Below, in pieces: positions 1-6,054 of a DNA stretch of 7,545 bases; the first letter of the stretch is position 1, and the number at the start of each line of letters is the position of its first letter. The stretch is from positions 1 to 7,545 of the forward strand of contig JAUVXT010000118.1 in assembly GCA_030603465.1 (NCBI GenBank). Reading direction: 5' to 3'. The position numbers and the translations under genes are program-made. Below the pieces are notes generated by a model, which saw only the letters and a program-made list of their open reading frames with translations, was not told the DNA's origin and did no database searches. Source of the stretch: Deltaproteobacteria bacterium (GTDB lineage: Bacteria; Desulfobacterota; Syntrophia; Syntrophales; UBA2210).

Positions 1-38
1 CTGTTGAGGAATATTGTTATTTTATATTCGCTCGCTAA

Positions 39-80
39 CCCCGCCGCAAGCAGCGGGGATTGCGCTCGCTGTTCAGTTCA
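39..80. repeat. Palindromic repeat, copy 1 (hairpin plus 20-bp tail)
   Basis: A GC-rich hairpin has arms CCCCGC (39-44) and GCGGGG (53-58). It is followed by the 20-bp tail TGCGCTCGCTGTTCAGTTCA (61-80), which recurs without change at 460-479 and 1925-1944. The layout resembles REP-type intergenic repeats, but I cannot assign it to a named family. It lies downstream of the small membrane-protein gene (minus strand), so the hairpin could also stabilise or end that transcript. No T-tract directly follows the stem on either strand. Confidence 0.75.
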
Positions 81-82
81 AG

Positions 83-140
83 GCGCGCAAATCCTGAGGA
101 ATGAGGCGTACTTACGGTACGCCGCAGTGACGAAGGATGC
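83..140. repeat. Folded element next to repeat copy 1 (two-part stem-loop)
   Basis: A perfect 7-bp stem, GGCGTAC (105-111) with GTACGCC (117-123), closes a 5-nt loop. An outer stem, ATCCT (91-95) with AGGAT (134-138), encloses it, and the flanking GCA (87-89) and TGC (138-140) could extend it. Between the stems is an asymmetric purine-rich internal loop (96-104 and 124-133) with GA-rich strands that could form sheared G-A pairs. It abuts repeat copy 1, so the two may be one composite element. Whether it is a transcribed RNA, a protein-binding site or a mobile palindrome cannot be told from one copy. Confidence 0.5.
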
Positions 141-152
141 AAGGGTAGTTAT

Positions 153-335
153 TTACCTTCTAGTAACTCTCGACAGTATAAATACGATTAGAATGAAAAA
201 AATGACGACGAAAGCGGCAACCAAAAACCCGAACTGCCCCACGTCATCCAATCCCCTGTACCAGTTCATAAACTGATCATAGTATTTATGATATAGATCC
301 TTCAGTTTATCTACGATGCCTGTAAGCTTGTCCAT
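153..335 (-). CDS. Small single-pass membrane protein, hypothetical
   Basis: I do not recognise a family for this 60-residue protein. Residues 1-30 look like an amphipathic helix rich in Lys, Asp and aromatic residues. Residues 35-54 form one strongly hydrophobic segment, and the protein ends in a basic tail (SRVTRR). By the positive-inside rule the C-terminus is probably cytoplasmic and the N-terminal helix outside or on the membrane surface. A GGGGG ribosome-binding site stands 8 bases before the ATG, and a good promoter-like pair lies at 394-422. The gene diverges from the dipeptidase gene at 602. Coding status rests on composition, the start signals and the clean membrane topology. A role is unknown. 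Confidence 0.6.
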   Translation of the reverse strand: MDKLTGIVDKLKDLYHKYYDQFMNWYRGLDDVGQFGFLVAAFVVIFFILIVFILSRVTRR

Positions 336-393
336 AACATCTACCCCCTATCTAAGGCAAAATGGCCATTCGTTAATCCTGCAATATCCAGGC

Positions 394-422
394 ATTTTAC
401 CTTCAACTTTTCCCTATGTCCA
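394..422 (-). promoter_or_regulatory. Predicted promoter of the small membrane-protein gene
   Basis: On the minus strand TGGACA (417-422) and TAAAAT (394-399) are separated by exactly 17 bp, and each hexamer is one base from the sigma70 consensus. A start near 387 would give a leader of about 50 nt to the ATG at 335. Confidence 0.5.
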
Positions 423-437
423 CCTTATTTGAAGTTC

Positions 438-480
438 CCCCGCAACAAGTTGCGGGGAATGCGCTCGCTGTTCAGTTCAA
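438..480. repeat. Palindromic repeat, copy 2 (long hairpin plus 20-bp tail)
   Basis: Perfect 9-bp arms CCCCGCAAC (438-446) and GTTGCGGGG (449-457) are separated by AA. In practice the innermost pairs would open to form the loop. The 20-bp tail (460-479) is identical to copies 1 and 3. This is the most complete copy of the hairpin. It sits between the two divergent genes, upstream of both predicted promoters. Confidence 0.75.
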
Positions 481-523
481 ATTATATGCCCAACAAACAT
501 GTCTTGTGTCGCACACTTTCTCA

Positions 524-552
524 TTGACAGGCAGAAAACGATTTCCTATATT
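524..552 (+). promoter_or_regulatory. Predicted sigma70 promoter of the dipeptidase gene
   Basis: A perfect -35 hexamer TTGACA (524-529), a 17-bp spacer and TATATT (547-552, one mismatch) form a near-consensus promoter. The expected start is near 559, giving a leader of about 43 nt that contains the AAGGA ribosome-binding site (588-592). Confidence 0.65.
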
Positions 553-601
553 TGTTTACGGCCACGAACCTGCCATATTAAAATCGGAAGGATGAGTACA
601 A

Positions 602-1303
602 ATGAAAATCTTCAAAATACCCTCCTCAACTTTATTTATCTTATTTCTTTCATGTATCATTTCAAATGCCGTTACGGCGGGCACACTACCGGAGGGATTC
701 GTATACGCCAGAGATGTCATACCCGACATCAAAATTGAATTGCGCTACTATTCAAAGGACAATTTCATCGGCAAGCAAATAGACGGCTATTTAAAACCAC
801 GATGCATACTCACAAAGAAAGTTGCCAAGGCTCTCCGAAAAGTCGAGGCAGAATTAAAACCCTTTAACCTTGGGTTGAAGATATATGACGCCTACAGACC
901 CCAGCGGGCGGTAGATCACTTTGTGCGCTGGGCAAAGGATCACAAGGACAAAAAAATGAAGGCAAGGTACTATCCCGCAGTTGTCAAGAAAGATCTTTTC
1001 AAGAAGGGATATATAGCGAAAAGATCGGGACATTCCCGGGGAAGCGCCGTTGACCTCACCATTATTGCCAGGGTTTCCGGAAGAGATACCGAGGCATTGG
1101 ACATGGGTTCGGGTTTTGATTTTTTCAGCCCCCTCTCCTGGCCCGGAAACTCATCCATATCCCCATCATCGAGAGCACACCGGATGCTTCTGCAGACATT
1201 GATGAGAACGCATGGATTTAAACCATATTCCCGGGAATGGTGGCATTTCACATTAAAAGATGAACCCTTTCCCAAAACCTACTTCAATTTTCCTGTAGAA
1301 TAA
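602..1303 (+). CDS. Secreted D-alanyl-D-alanine dipeptidase (VanX/DdpX, peptidase family M15D)
   Basis: This 233-residue zinc peptidase is predicted to split D-Ala-D-Ala dipeptide in the periplasm. A signal peptide covers about residues 1-26 (basic start, hydrophobic core, AVTA cleavage region). M15D hallmarks are visible: YDAYRPQ with the transition-state Arg99, the SGHSRGSAVD motif with zinc ligands His144 and Asp151, the MGSGFDFFSPLSW block (168-180), and EWWHF with catalytic Glu212 and third zinc ligand His215. The length fits secreted members of the family. The start is supported by AAGGA 9 bases upstream and by the signal peptide. No vanH, vanA or vanRS-like genes are near, and the gene has its own promoter. 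A role in recycling wall-derived D-Ala-D-Ala is therefore more likely than glycopeptide resistance. That role is inference; the family call is firm. Confidence 0.93.
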   Translation: MKIFKIPSSTLFILFLSCIISNAVTAGTLPEGFVYARDVIPDIKIELRYYSKDNFIGKQIDGYLKPRCILTKKVAKALRKVEAELKPFNLGLKIYDAYRPQRAVDHFVRWAKDHKDKKMKARYYPAVVKKDLFKKGYIAKRSGHSRGSAVDLTIIARVSGRDTEALDMGSGFDFFSPLSWPGNSSISPSSRAHRMLLQTLMRTHGFKPYSREWWHFTLKDEPFPKTYFNFPVE

Positions 1304-1834
1304 TTACATTGTACATTTGGCGCCTGAAAAGAAGAAATTCGCAATAATTCCCGCTACAGGTGGAAAGATAAATGTACAGGCAAGTCGTATAAGTGTAAAC
1401 TTCCAGCCCAGAATTCCCACCTCCATCGGTAAACGACTGACCGCCCATAGAGACCATGCCGTCAGAAAGGCGACCATAGTTCCCACACCTGCTCCTCCCC
1501 GCAGAAAACCGGCGGCAATGGGCAGGTTAACAAAAGGCCCCCCGGGAGAAAGTCCACCGGCAATCGCACCTAAAAAAATACCCCGCAGTCCCGATTCGGC
1601 GCCCACCCATTTTGCCAGAAGGGCATGGGGAATAAGCACCTGAACCATACCCGCCACGATAAGGGCAAAAAACAAAAGGGGCAGCATCATGCCTATCATA
1701 TTTAAGGCTATCTTAATACCGGCTATATGCTCACCTTCGCCCCTGTAGTAGCTTATGGAAAAGAGAATAATGGCCAACACTCCCATGAAGATCGTTGGTA
1801 TCAACATATTCGAATTTTTCCTCCCTTTACTCAT
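1304..1834 (-). CDS. Half-size permease, YraQ/UPF0718-like (ArsP_1 family)
   Basis: A 176-residue integral membrane protein with four to five hydrophobic segments (about 10-28, 42-67, 84-108, 113-140 and 148-172). The central glycine/proline-rich block GGLSPGGPFVNLPIAAGFL, followed by GTMVAFLTAWSLWAVSRLPMEV, is the conserved core I associate with the UPF0718/YraQ permease family. Usual full-length members have about 300 residues and two such halves. This protein carries a single half, so it may dimerise or pair with a second half-protein outside the window. The substrate is unknown. The start is supported by GGAG 8 bases upstream. The stop codon directly abuts the stop of the convergent dipeptidase gene. 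The gene follows hisF at 262 bp and is probably not tightly coupled to it. Confidence 0.8.
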   Translation of the reverse strand: MSKGRKNSNMLIPTIFMGVLAIILFSISYYRGEGEHIAGIKIALNMIGMMLPLLFFALIVAGMVQVLIPHALLAKWVGAESGLRGIFLGAIAGGLSPGGPFVNLPIAAGFLRGGAGVGTMVAFLTAWSLWAVSRLPMEVGILGWKFTLIRLACTFIFPPVAGIIANFFFSGAKCTM

Positions 1835-2096
1835 GTTTCATCTCCGCAGCAACAACTGTTCGGGATTTATAGTACAATGGCGTTCATACGAATTGCCGAC
1901 AGAAGATTGGAGCTCCCCGCAGAATGCGCTCGCTGTTCAGTTCATCCTCTTCGATTTTTTAAAGCACATCGTCAGTCATAAACTGCACCGCACATCGTCT
2001 TTTGTATCAGAAAGTTCCGCATAAAAGGTGTGAACTTACGCGTGCGACACTGCGCATGCAAAGGTCAGATGGGCGTTGTTGTAATTTGAAGAAATC
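1835..2096. other. 262-bp intergenic region between hisF and the permease gene
   Basis: It holds truncated repeat copy 3 (1915-1944) and a stem-loop with arms GCGTGCG (2040-2046) and CGCATGC (2053-2059), 7 pairs including one G-U, around a 6-nt loop. The stem-loop lies about 38 bp past the hisF stop and could end or protect the hisF transcript, but no T-tract follows it. Reading frames here look like chance. Confidence 0.5.
1915..1944. repeat. Palindromic repeat, copy 3 (hairpin arm lost)
   Basis: The left arm CCCCGC (1915-1920) is followed after only a few bases by the identical 20-bp tail TGCGCTCGCTGTTCAGTTCA (1925-1944). The GCGGGG right arm present in copies 1 and 2 is missing, so this copy looks like a deletion derivative. 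The orientation is the same as in the other two copies. Confidence 0.7.
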
Positions 2097-2861
2097 TCAC
2101 AAATTGACCTGCAAACCCTTTTCCCTCAGATATTCTTTTACCTGCCGAATGCCCAGGATGCGATAATGAAAAACCGAAGCCGCGAGCAGAATCTGAGCGC
2201 CCCCTTTCACAGCGCCATCATAGAAATGCTCCAAACTGCCTGCCCCGCCCGAAGCGATTACGGGCAGATCCACCGCATCTGAAATTGCCCTGGTAAATTC
2301 CAAATCATAGCCTGCCTGTGTCCCGTCTCCATCCATGCTTGTCGGCAGGATTGCCCCTGCTCCCAACTCCTGACATTGCTTCGCCCAGGCTACCGCATCT
2401 TTACCTACCGGTTTTGTGCCCCCGGAGACGACCAATTCAAACCCGGAAGGCATCTCCATGTTTCTCCTGGCATCGACGGCCACGATCACCTTTTCGGCGC
2501 CAAAACGCGCTGTTGCCCGTTTTACCAGATCCGGGTCCCTGACTGCGGCGCTGTTCATGGAAATTTTGTCAGCGCCGGCTTCAAGAACCATTTCGATGTC
2601 TTCCAAAGTGGCAATACCTCCGCCCACCGTTAATGGTATATCGATCACCGCGGAGACGTTCTTGACCCATTCGAGTCTCGTCTTTCGGTTTTCTACTGTT
2701 GCCGCTATATCCAGCATAGCCAGTTCATCGGCGCCTTCCTTCTGATAATACGCGGCATTTTCAACAGGATCACCCGCATCTTTGAGTTCAACGAAATGTA
2801 TCCCCTTAACCACCCGGCCATTTTTCATATCCAGGCATGGCATGATTTTTACTATACCCAT
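2097..2861 (-). CDS. hisF: Imidazole glycerol phosphate synthase subunit HisF (cyclase)
   Basis: HisF is a cytoplasmic (beta/alpha)8-barrel. With ammonia from the glutaminase HisH it converts PRFAR to imidazole glycerol phosphate and AICAR, in histidine synthesis. The 254 residues match the family length. The catalytic aspartates fall at the canonical places: Asp11 in PCLDMKNG and Asp130 in VAVDARR. Phosphate-binding and barrel motifs are intact: LTVGGGI (77-83), NSAAV (103-107), TSMDGDGT (174-181), VIASGGAG (201-208) and LAASVFHY (226-233). AGGAAA stands 5 bases before the ATG. No hisH, hisA, hisI or other his gene is in view, so its partners must lie elsewhere. Small departures from the form I remember (Ala53 in DIAA, Pro173, Gly178) leave the active site intact. 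A specialised paralogue such as WbuZ is less likely given the close overall match. Confidence 0.93.
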   Translation of the reverse strand: MGIVKIMPCLDMKNGRVVKGIHFVELKDAGDPVENAAYYQKEGADELAMLDIAATVENRKTRLEWVKNVSAVIDIPLTVGGGIATLEDIEMVLEAGADKISMNSAAVRDPDLVKRATARFGAEKVIVAVDARRNMEMPSGFELVVSGGTKPVGKDAVAWAKQCQELGAGAILPTSMDGDGTQAGYDLEFTRAISDAVDLPVIASGGAGSLEHFYDGAVKGGAQILLAASVFHYRILGIRQVKEYLREKGLQVNL

Positions 2862-2965
2862 AATGTTTCCTTTCTGAATCCTGTAATCGCGTCCTCTCCG
2901 GAAGCTATCATAAGTTGATACTATGATGCATCTATGAAGTTATTGACCCATCCTAACCCATTCCT

Positions 2966-4381
2966 TTACATCCACCCCAGAATTTTCCACCAAAAATAAT
3001 TGAGCGGCAAAATGACAACCAGGCTAAGGAAGGTTAAAAAAAGGCAGAGTTTTACAGCCGCCTCCGCTTTTTCACCGGCGAGCTGCATCCCCACCACCAG
3101 TGGCGGGGCCTGATAGGGAAAGACTACCGTCGAATATCCCACCACCTGACTCATTAATATTGTCTTGATCGGCAGCCCTGCAGCCAGCGCCATCTCCTTT
3201 GCAAGGGGAGACATCACCGCCGGCACACCAGGCACTGTCGTTGCGATGCCTGTGACCGTCGATGTTAAAACAAGCGATAGATAGTTCGATATGGGATGAT
3301 CTATTTGAAGCGGAAGCACAGACACCAAACTGTGCGCAAGGTAGCTCCCCAGCCCAGAATATGATACCACTACCCCTAATCCCAGGACACCGGCAACGAA
3401 GAATAGCGACTCATAATTAATTTCTTCATTAAACTGACGTGAAGACACCAATCCATAACGGGGCAACAAAAGCAACACCGCAGCAGACAATGTCACCCAG
3501 GCAGGTGATATATGATGAAGAAAATCGGTCATCCACAAGGCCAGCAACAGTATGAGTATGACACACAATTTCCGTTCGTCCATCGATAATGGAACCGCTT
3601 CCTTTTCATTATTGGATTTAAAATTCGGTTTGTCGGGATAGAGCCATACTATGGATAGGGCAATTAAGACAGCTTTCAGCAACCCCAGCACGGGAAAGTG
3701 CAATAGCAGGTATTCCCCATAGAGAAGATGAATCTTGTAGATCGTTTCCGCTGTACCGGCCAGAATCATATTGGGAACATTCGATGGCAATATACCAATG
3801 GCAGGCATGGTGGAACCAAAGGTAGCGGCAAGAATAATTGCAGTTCTCCCATTTGAGCCTGCTTTAAAGCCGCAACGCCGGGAGAGCGCCAGGGCTATGG
3901 GAATTGACAGGATAATCCTCCCCAAACCTGAAGGCATGATAAAGCCGAGAACGGCGCCCCATGCTACCACTCCTCCGATAATACAATAATATCCTCGATT
4001 TTCTAACCCTGATGCGATCTTTCCAGCTACCCGTTCGGCAAGGCCGCTGCTCCTTATCGCCACACCCAGAACAAGGCCTCCGAAGACAAGCCATATGGCC
4101 GCCGATTCAAATCCCGAAAATATGACATTCAGAGGAGCAATTGAAAAAAAGATTGAAAAAAGAAAGAATGCGAAGGCGGTAATATGAGCCGGGATAATTC
4201 CCGTCGCCCAGAATCCTATGGCAAAAAGGGAAAAGGCCGCAGCCCTTGATTCAATCGGCGACAGTGCCACAGGCGGGAATACCAGTAAATAGAGACTCGT
4301 AACAGCCACGACTGTTGAAACAACAAAGGGAATGTTTATACGAAATAGTTTACTGTTTGAATCCGGATCTTTATTAATCAT
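2966..4381 (-). CDS. DASS/SLC13-family anion (dicarboxylate or sulfate-type) transporter
   Basis: A 471-residue inner-membrane protein with about 11-12 hydrophobic segments, fitting the divalent anion:Na+ symporter (DASS) superfamily. The first half carries FESAAIWLVFGGLVLGVA and GFIMPSGLGRIILSIPIAL. The substrate-loop region is ILPSNVPNMILAG, with Ser200-Asn201 where the family usually has an SNT motif. The second repeat has TSTVTGIATTVPGVPAVMSPLAKEMA (from residue 373) in the matching place, so both substrate motifs are variant. Substrate and sodium coupling cannot be read. I chose the ATG at 4381 because AAGGA lies 8 bases upstream. The ATG at 4387 leaves only 2 bases. A GTG at 4447 would make codons of a clear intrinsic terminator and adds a non-hydrophobic, Cys-rich stretch unlike the family. 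The gene precedes hisF by 104 bp in the same direction. Confidence 0.85.
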   Translation of the reverse strand: MINKDPDSNSKLFRINIPFVVSTVVAVTSLYLLVFPPVALSPIESRAAAFSLFAIGFWATGIIPAHITAFAFFLFSIFFSIAPLNVIFSGFESAAIWLVFGGLVLGVAIRSSGLAERVAGKIASGLENRGYYCIIGGVVAWGAVLGFIMPSGLGRIILSIPIALALSRRCGFKAGSNGRTAIILAATFGSTMPAIGILPSNVPNMILAGTAETIYKIHLLYGEYLLLHFPVLGLLKAVLIALSIVWLYPDKPNFKSNNEKEAVPLSMDERKLCVILILLLALWMTDFLHHISPAWVTLSAAVLLLLPRYGLVSSRQFNEEINYESLFFVAGVLGLGVVVSYSGLGSYLAHSLVSVLPLQIDHPISNYLSLVLTSTVTGIATTVPGVPAVMSPLAKEMALAAGLPIKTILMSQVVGYSTVVFPYQAPPLVVGMQLAGEKAEAAVKLCLFLTFLSLVVILPLNYFWWKILGWM

Positions 4382-4407
4382 ATTCATCTTCCTTCGAGCA
4401 GCCTTAT

Positions 4408-4433
4408 AAAAACAAAAGGAGCCACAGGGCTCC
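4408..4433 (-). terminator. Intrinsic terminator or attenuator before the DASS gene
   Basis: On the minus strand GGAGCC (4433-4428), loop CTGT and GGCTCC (4423-4418) form a perfect 6-bp GC-rich stem followed at once by TTTTGTTTTT (4417-4408). The plus strand has no T-run after the stem, so it acts only on minus-strand transcription. It ends 26 bp before the transporter ATG, leaving room for a ribosome-binding site but hardly for a promoter. It either ends the nuclease transcript or controls read-through into the transporter. Confidence 0.75.
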
Positions 4434-4742
4434 ACTTTCCGCACCACCCGGCATAGCGCTCATAAACCGAGGAGGGTTCATTACCTGCCTTCGCTCAGTT
4501 AGTCTATACCTGGTTATTCGTTATCAGATTTCTTTAAAGATAACAACATGGATTTTTTTTGAGGCCACGCGCTGTACCCATCAGAGGAGCAACCGGCATG
4601 CATGCCATTCATAGGACAGGCAGAACACTCTTACCTTTGAAATAGTCTTCGTAAAGAAGAACGCACCGGGAACGTCGCTTTTCAACGGGCGTGGCTTTTT
4701 GCGATCCGCTACAAGAGCATGGTTATGCAAACGCTAATTTCG
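4434..4742 (-). other. Gene-free stretch between the nuclease gene and the DASS gene; possible leader
   Basis: About 309 bp with no convincing gene. It holds a perfect 12-bp palindrome GGCATGCATGCC (4595-4606), and an inverted repeat GTTATC/GATAAC near 4519-4543 followed on the plus strand by an 8-T run around 4553. On the minus strand a stretch at about 4482-4445 (AATGAACC ... GGTGGTG) can fold imperfectly and faintly recalls the 3' end of bacterial group II introns. With the terminator just downstream, the region could be a regulatory leader. I match no known riboswitch. Confidence 0.4.
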
Positions 4743-5621
4743 CTATTCTTTACCTATCACAACATAGGGACGAATCTTTTTGAGTCTTTTTAAACCAAAC
4801 CCTTTCACTTTGAGCAAATCATCTACAGTTTTATAGGGGCGCCCGGCTATAATTGTTTCGGCAAGAACGGGGCCGATTCCTTTGATAAGCATAAGTTTTT
4901 CTTTGCCGGCAGTGTTTAGGTCAAGTAAGCCACCTGAAAATCCGGCGGTTTTTACCTGACTCTGTATATCCTTTAATTCCTGGTCCTCACTTCGTTGTTT
5001 TGCGCGGAATTCTGCAATCCGCTCCGGATCACTTTCCGACCAAATGCCGATATGTTTTAACATGGCCGAAGTTTCTAAATCGCGTAGTCTTTCAATCATT
5101 TCGTCGCGTGGGATGCCATTGGGCGTTTCCCTGCCTATACCATGGGTACGAGCAAGGCCGTTTTTAACAAGCAGACTTGCCAAGTCATCTCCATCAGCGG
5201 TAGTGATGAACCCATATACACGGCCTTTGGCTGACCTTCCCAGGGCGCTCGCAAAGGCTGTATGAACAGTGAAAGGTTTAGCAAGGATACGTTCAACAAA
5301 AGCTTTTGCTTCATTGCCAAAATGAATGGTACGTGCAGCGTGGGATAATCCGAAATATCGTGTTTGCTCCCGTGCCCTTCGCGCATCACTCTTAGAACTG
5401 GTGGAAGTTTCAGGACAGTCAACAAAATAAAGCCTTACGTGAAAAGATTTTTCACCGGCTTCCGCAAAGAAGCTATCTCCATCAATTGCTAAATTATTCA
5501 CCAATCTCACATTGGAGAACATCTGCAAATCAGCAGCATATGATGGGAGAAATCCTCCAAATATCAGCATTGCCGGCAGGAACAAAATTCCGGTCAGCAA
5601 TTTTTTACTCAATCCATTCAT
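4743..5621 (-). CDS. Secreted SNase-fold nuclease with C-terminal helix-hairpin-helix DNA-binding domain
   Basis: The 292-residue protein starts with a signal peptide (MNGLSKKLLTGILFLPAML, cleavage near SYAA, residues 27-30). The staphylococcal-nuclease (thermonuclease) domain spans about 38-195. IDGDS holds Asp48, VRLYFVDCPET holds Arg63, Asp68 and Glu71, and GRVYGF holds Arg134. These match the calcium-binding and catalytic D21, R35, D40, E43 and R87 of the family, with Cys69 where the staphylococcal enzyme has Thr41. After a charged linker (about 196-230), a ComEA-like HhH domain follows: LDLNTAGKEKLMLIKGIG and VKGFGLKRLKKIRPYV. It probably cuts DNA or RNA outside the cytoplasm. The start is set by GGAG 5 bases upstream and the signal peptide. 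An upstream in-frame ATG (5789) would overlap higA and bury the signal peptide. It follows higA by 115 bp in the same direction. Confidence 0.9.
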   Translation of the reverse strand: MNGLSKKLLTGILFLPAMLIFGGFLPSYAADLQMFSNVRLVNNLAIDGDSFFAEAGEKSFHVRLYFVDCPETSTSSKSDARRAREQTRYFGLSHAARTIHFGNEAKAFVERILAKPFTVHTAFASALGRSAKGRVYGFITTADGDDLASLLVKNGLARTHGIGRETPNGIPRDEMIERLRDLETSAMLKHIGIWSESDPERIAEFRAKQRSEDQELKDIQSQVKTAGFSGGLLDLNTAGKEKLMLIKGIGPVLAETIIAGRPYKTVDDLLKVKGFGLKRLKKIRPYVVIGKE

Positions 5622-5736
5622 AATGACTCCATATTGATTGTTTGCTTGCATAACGACAGGCTGATAAGTGGTTGGGGAAAACAGCCAGGTTTTTTCCAGC
5701 CCATCTTCATCAGCAAGGTTATAACCGCAGTGCATA

Positions 5737-6045
5737 TTATCCTGTTTGGACTTGAAGAGTGTGTACCTCACCATCAAGCCGGTCCTCAAGCAAATCCTCA
5801 GTCACTTCAAGATCATGACGTGTCTGGAGATTTAGCCAAAACTGAGGTGACATGCCGAAAAACCGTCCCAAACGAAGCGCAGTATCTGCAGTAATGGATC
5901 TTTTCCCATGCACAATTTCGTTTATGCGCCTTGGGGGCACACTTATATTCTTGGCCAGCCGGTATTGACTGATCCCCATGGGCTCTAAAAATTCCTCCAT
6001 AAGAATTTCGCCTGGATGGATAGGGGGAAGTTTTTTGGTTTTCAT
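5737..6045 (-). CDS. higA: HigA-type antitoxin (XRE-family HTH, VapI subgroup)
   Basis: This 102-residue protein opens with the HigA signature IHPGEILMEEFLEPMGISQYRLA, continues through an XRE helix-turn-helix (about 24-63, with VPPRRINEIVHGKRSITADTALRLGRFF), and carries the family's SPQFWLNLQTRHDLE block. It should neutralise HigB and, with it, bind and repress the operon promoter (predicted at 6344-6372). It starts 9 bp after the higB stop. Its AGGAG ribosome-binding site overlaps the TAG of higB, which points to coupled translation. Toxin-first order is typical of higBA. The C-terminal tail after about residue 90 is variable in the family. The protein looks intact. Confidence 0.93.
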   Translation of the reverse strand: MKTKKLPPIHPGEILMEEFLEPMGISQYRLAKNISVPPRRINEIVHGKRSITADTALRLGRFFGMSPQFWLNLQTRHDLEVTEDLLEDRLDGEVHTLQVQTG

Positions 6046-6054
6046 ATGATTCTC

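Noticed and set aside
4..276. Plus-strand open frame at the left edge
   Set aside because: It runs through the palindromic repeat and folded element and then antisense to the small membrane gene. Its residues are just the repeat translated, and it has no ribosome-binding site.
970..1275. Minus-strand open frame inside the dipeptidase gene
   Set aside because: It is a shadow of a gene with clear catalytic motifs on the other strand.
2318..2745. Plus-strand open frames opposite hisF
   Set aside because: Pro/Ser-rich shadow translations of hisF with no start signals or family features.
2907..2927. Inverted repeat ATCATA/TATGAT between the DASS gene and hisF
   Set aside because: The arms are short and AT-rich, there is no T-tract or convincing promoter, and it is expected by chance. 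It is kept only as a possible weak operator.
4382..4447. Extended GTG start for the DASS transporter
   Set aside because: The extension would translate the intrinsic terminator stem, and the ATG at 4381 has an AAGGA at ideal distance.
4609..4722. Short minus-strand frame ending YEDYFKGKSVLPVL in the transporter leader
   Set aside because: It looks mildly protein-like but has no ATG, no ribosome-binding site and no family I recognise.
5622..5789. N-terminal extension of the nuclease gene to an upstream ATG
   Set aside because: It overlaps the end of higA, places 56 polar residues before a clear signal peptide, and ignores the GGAG site in front of 5621.
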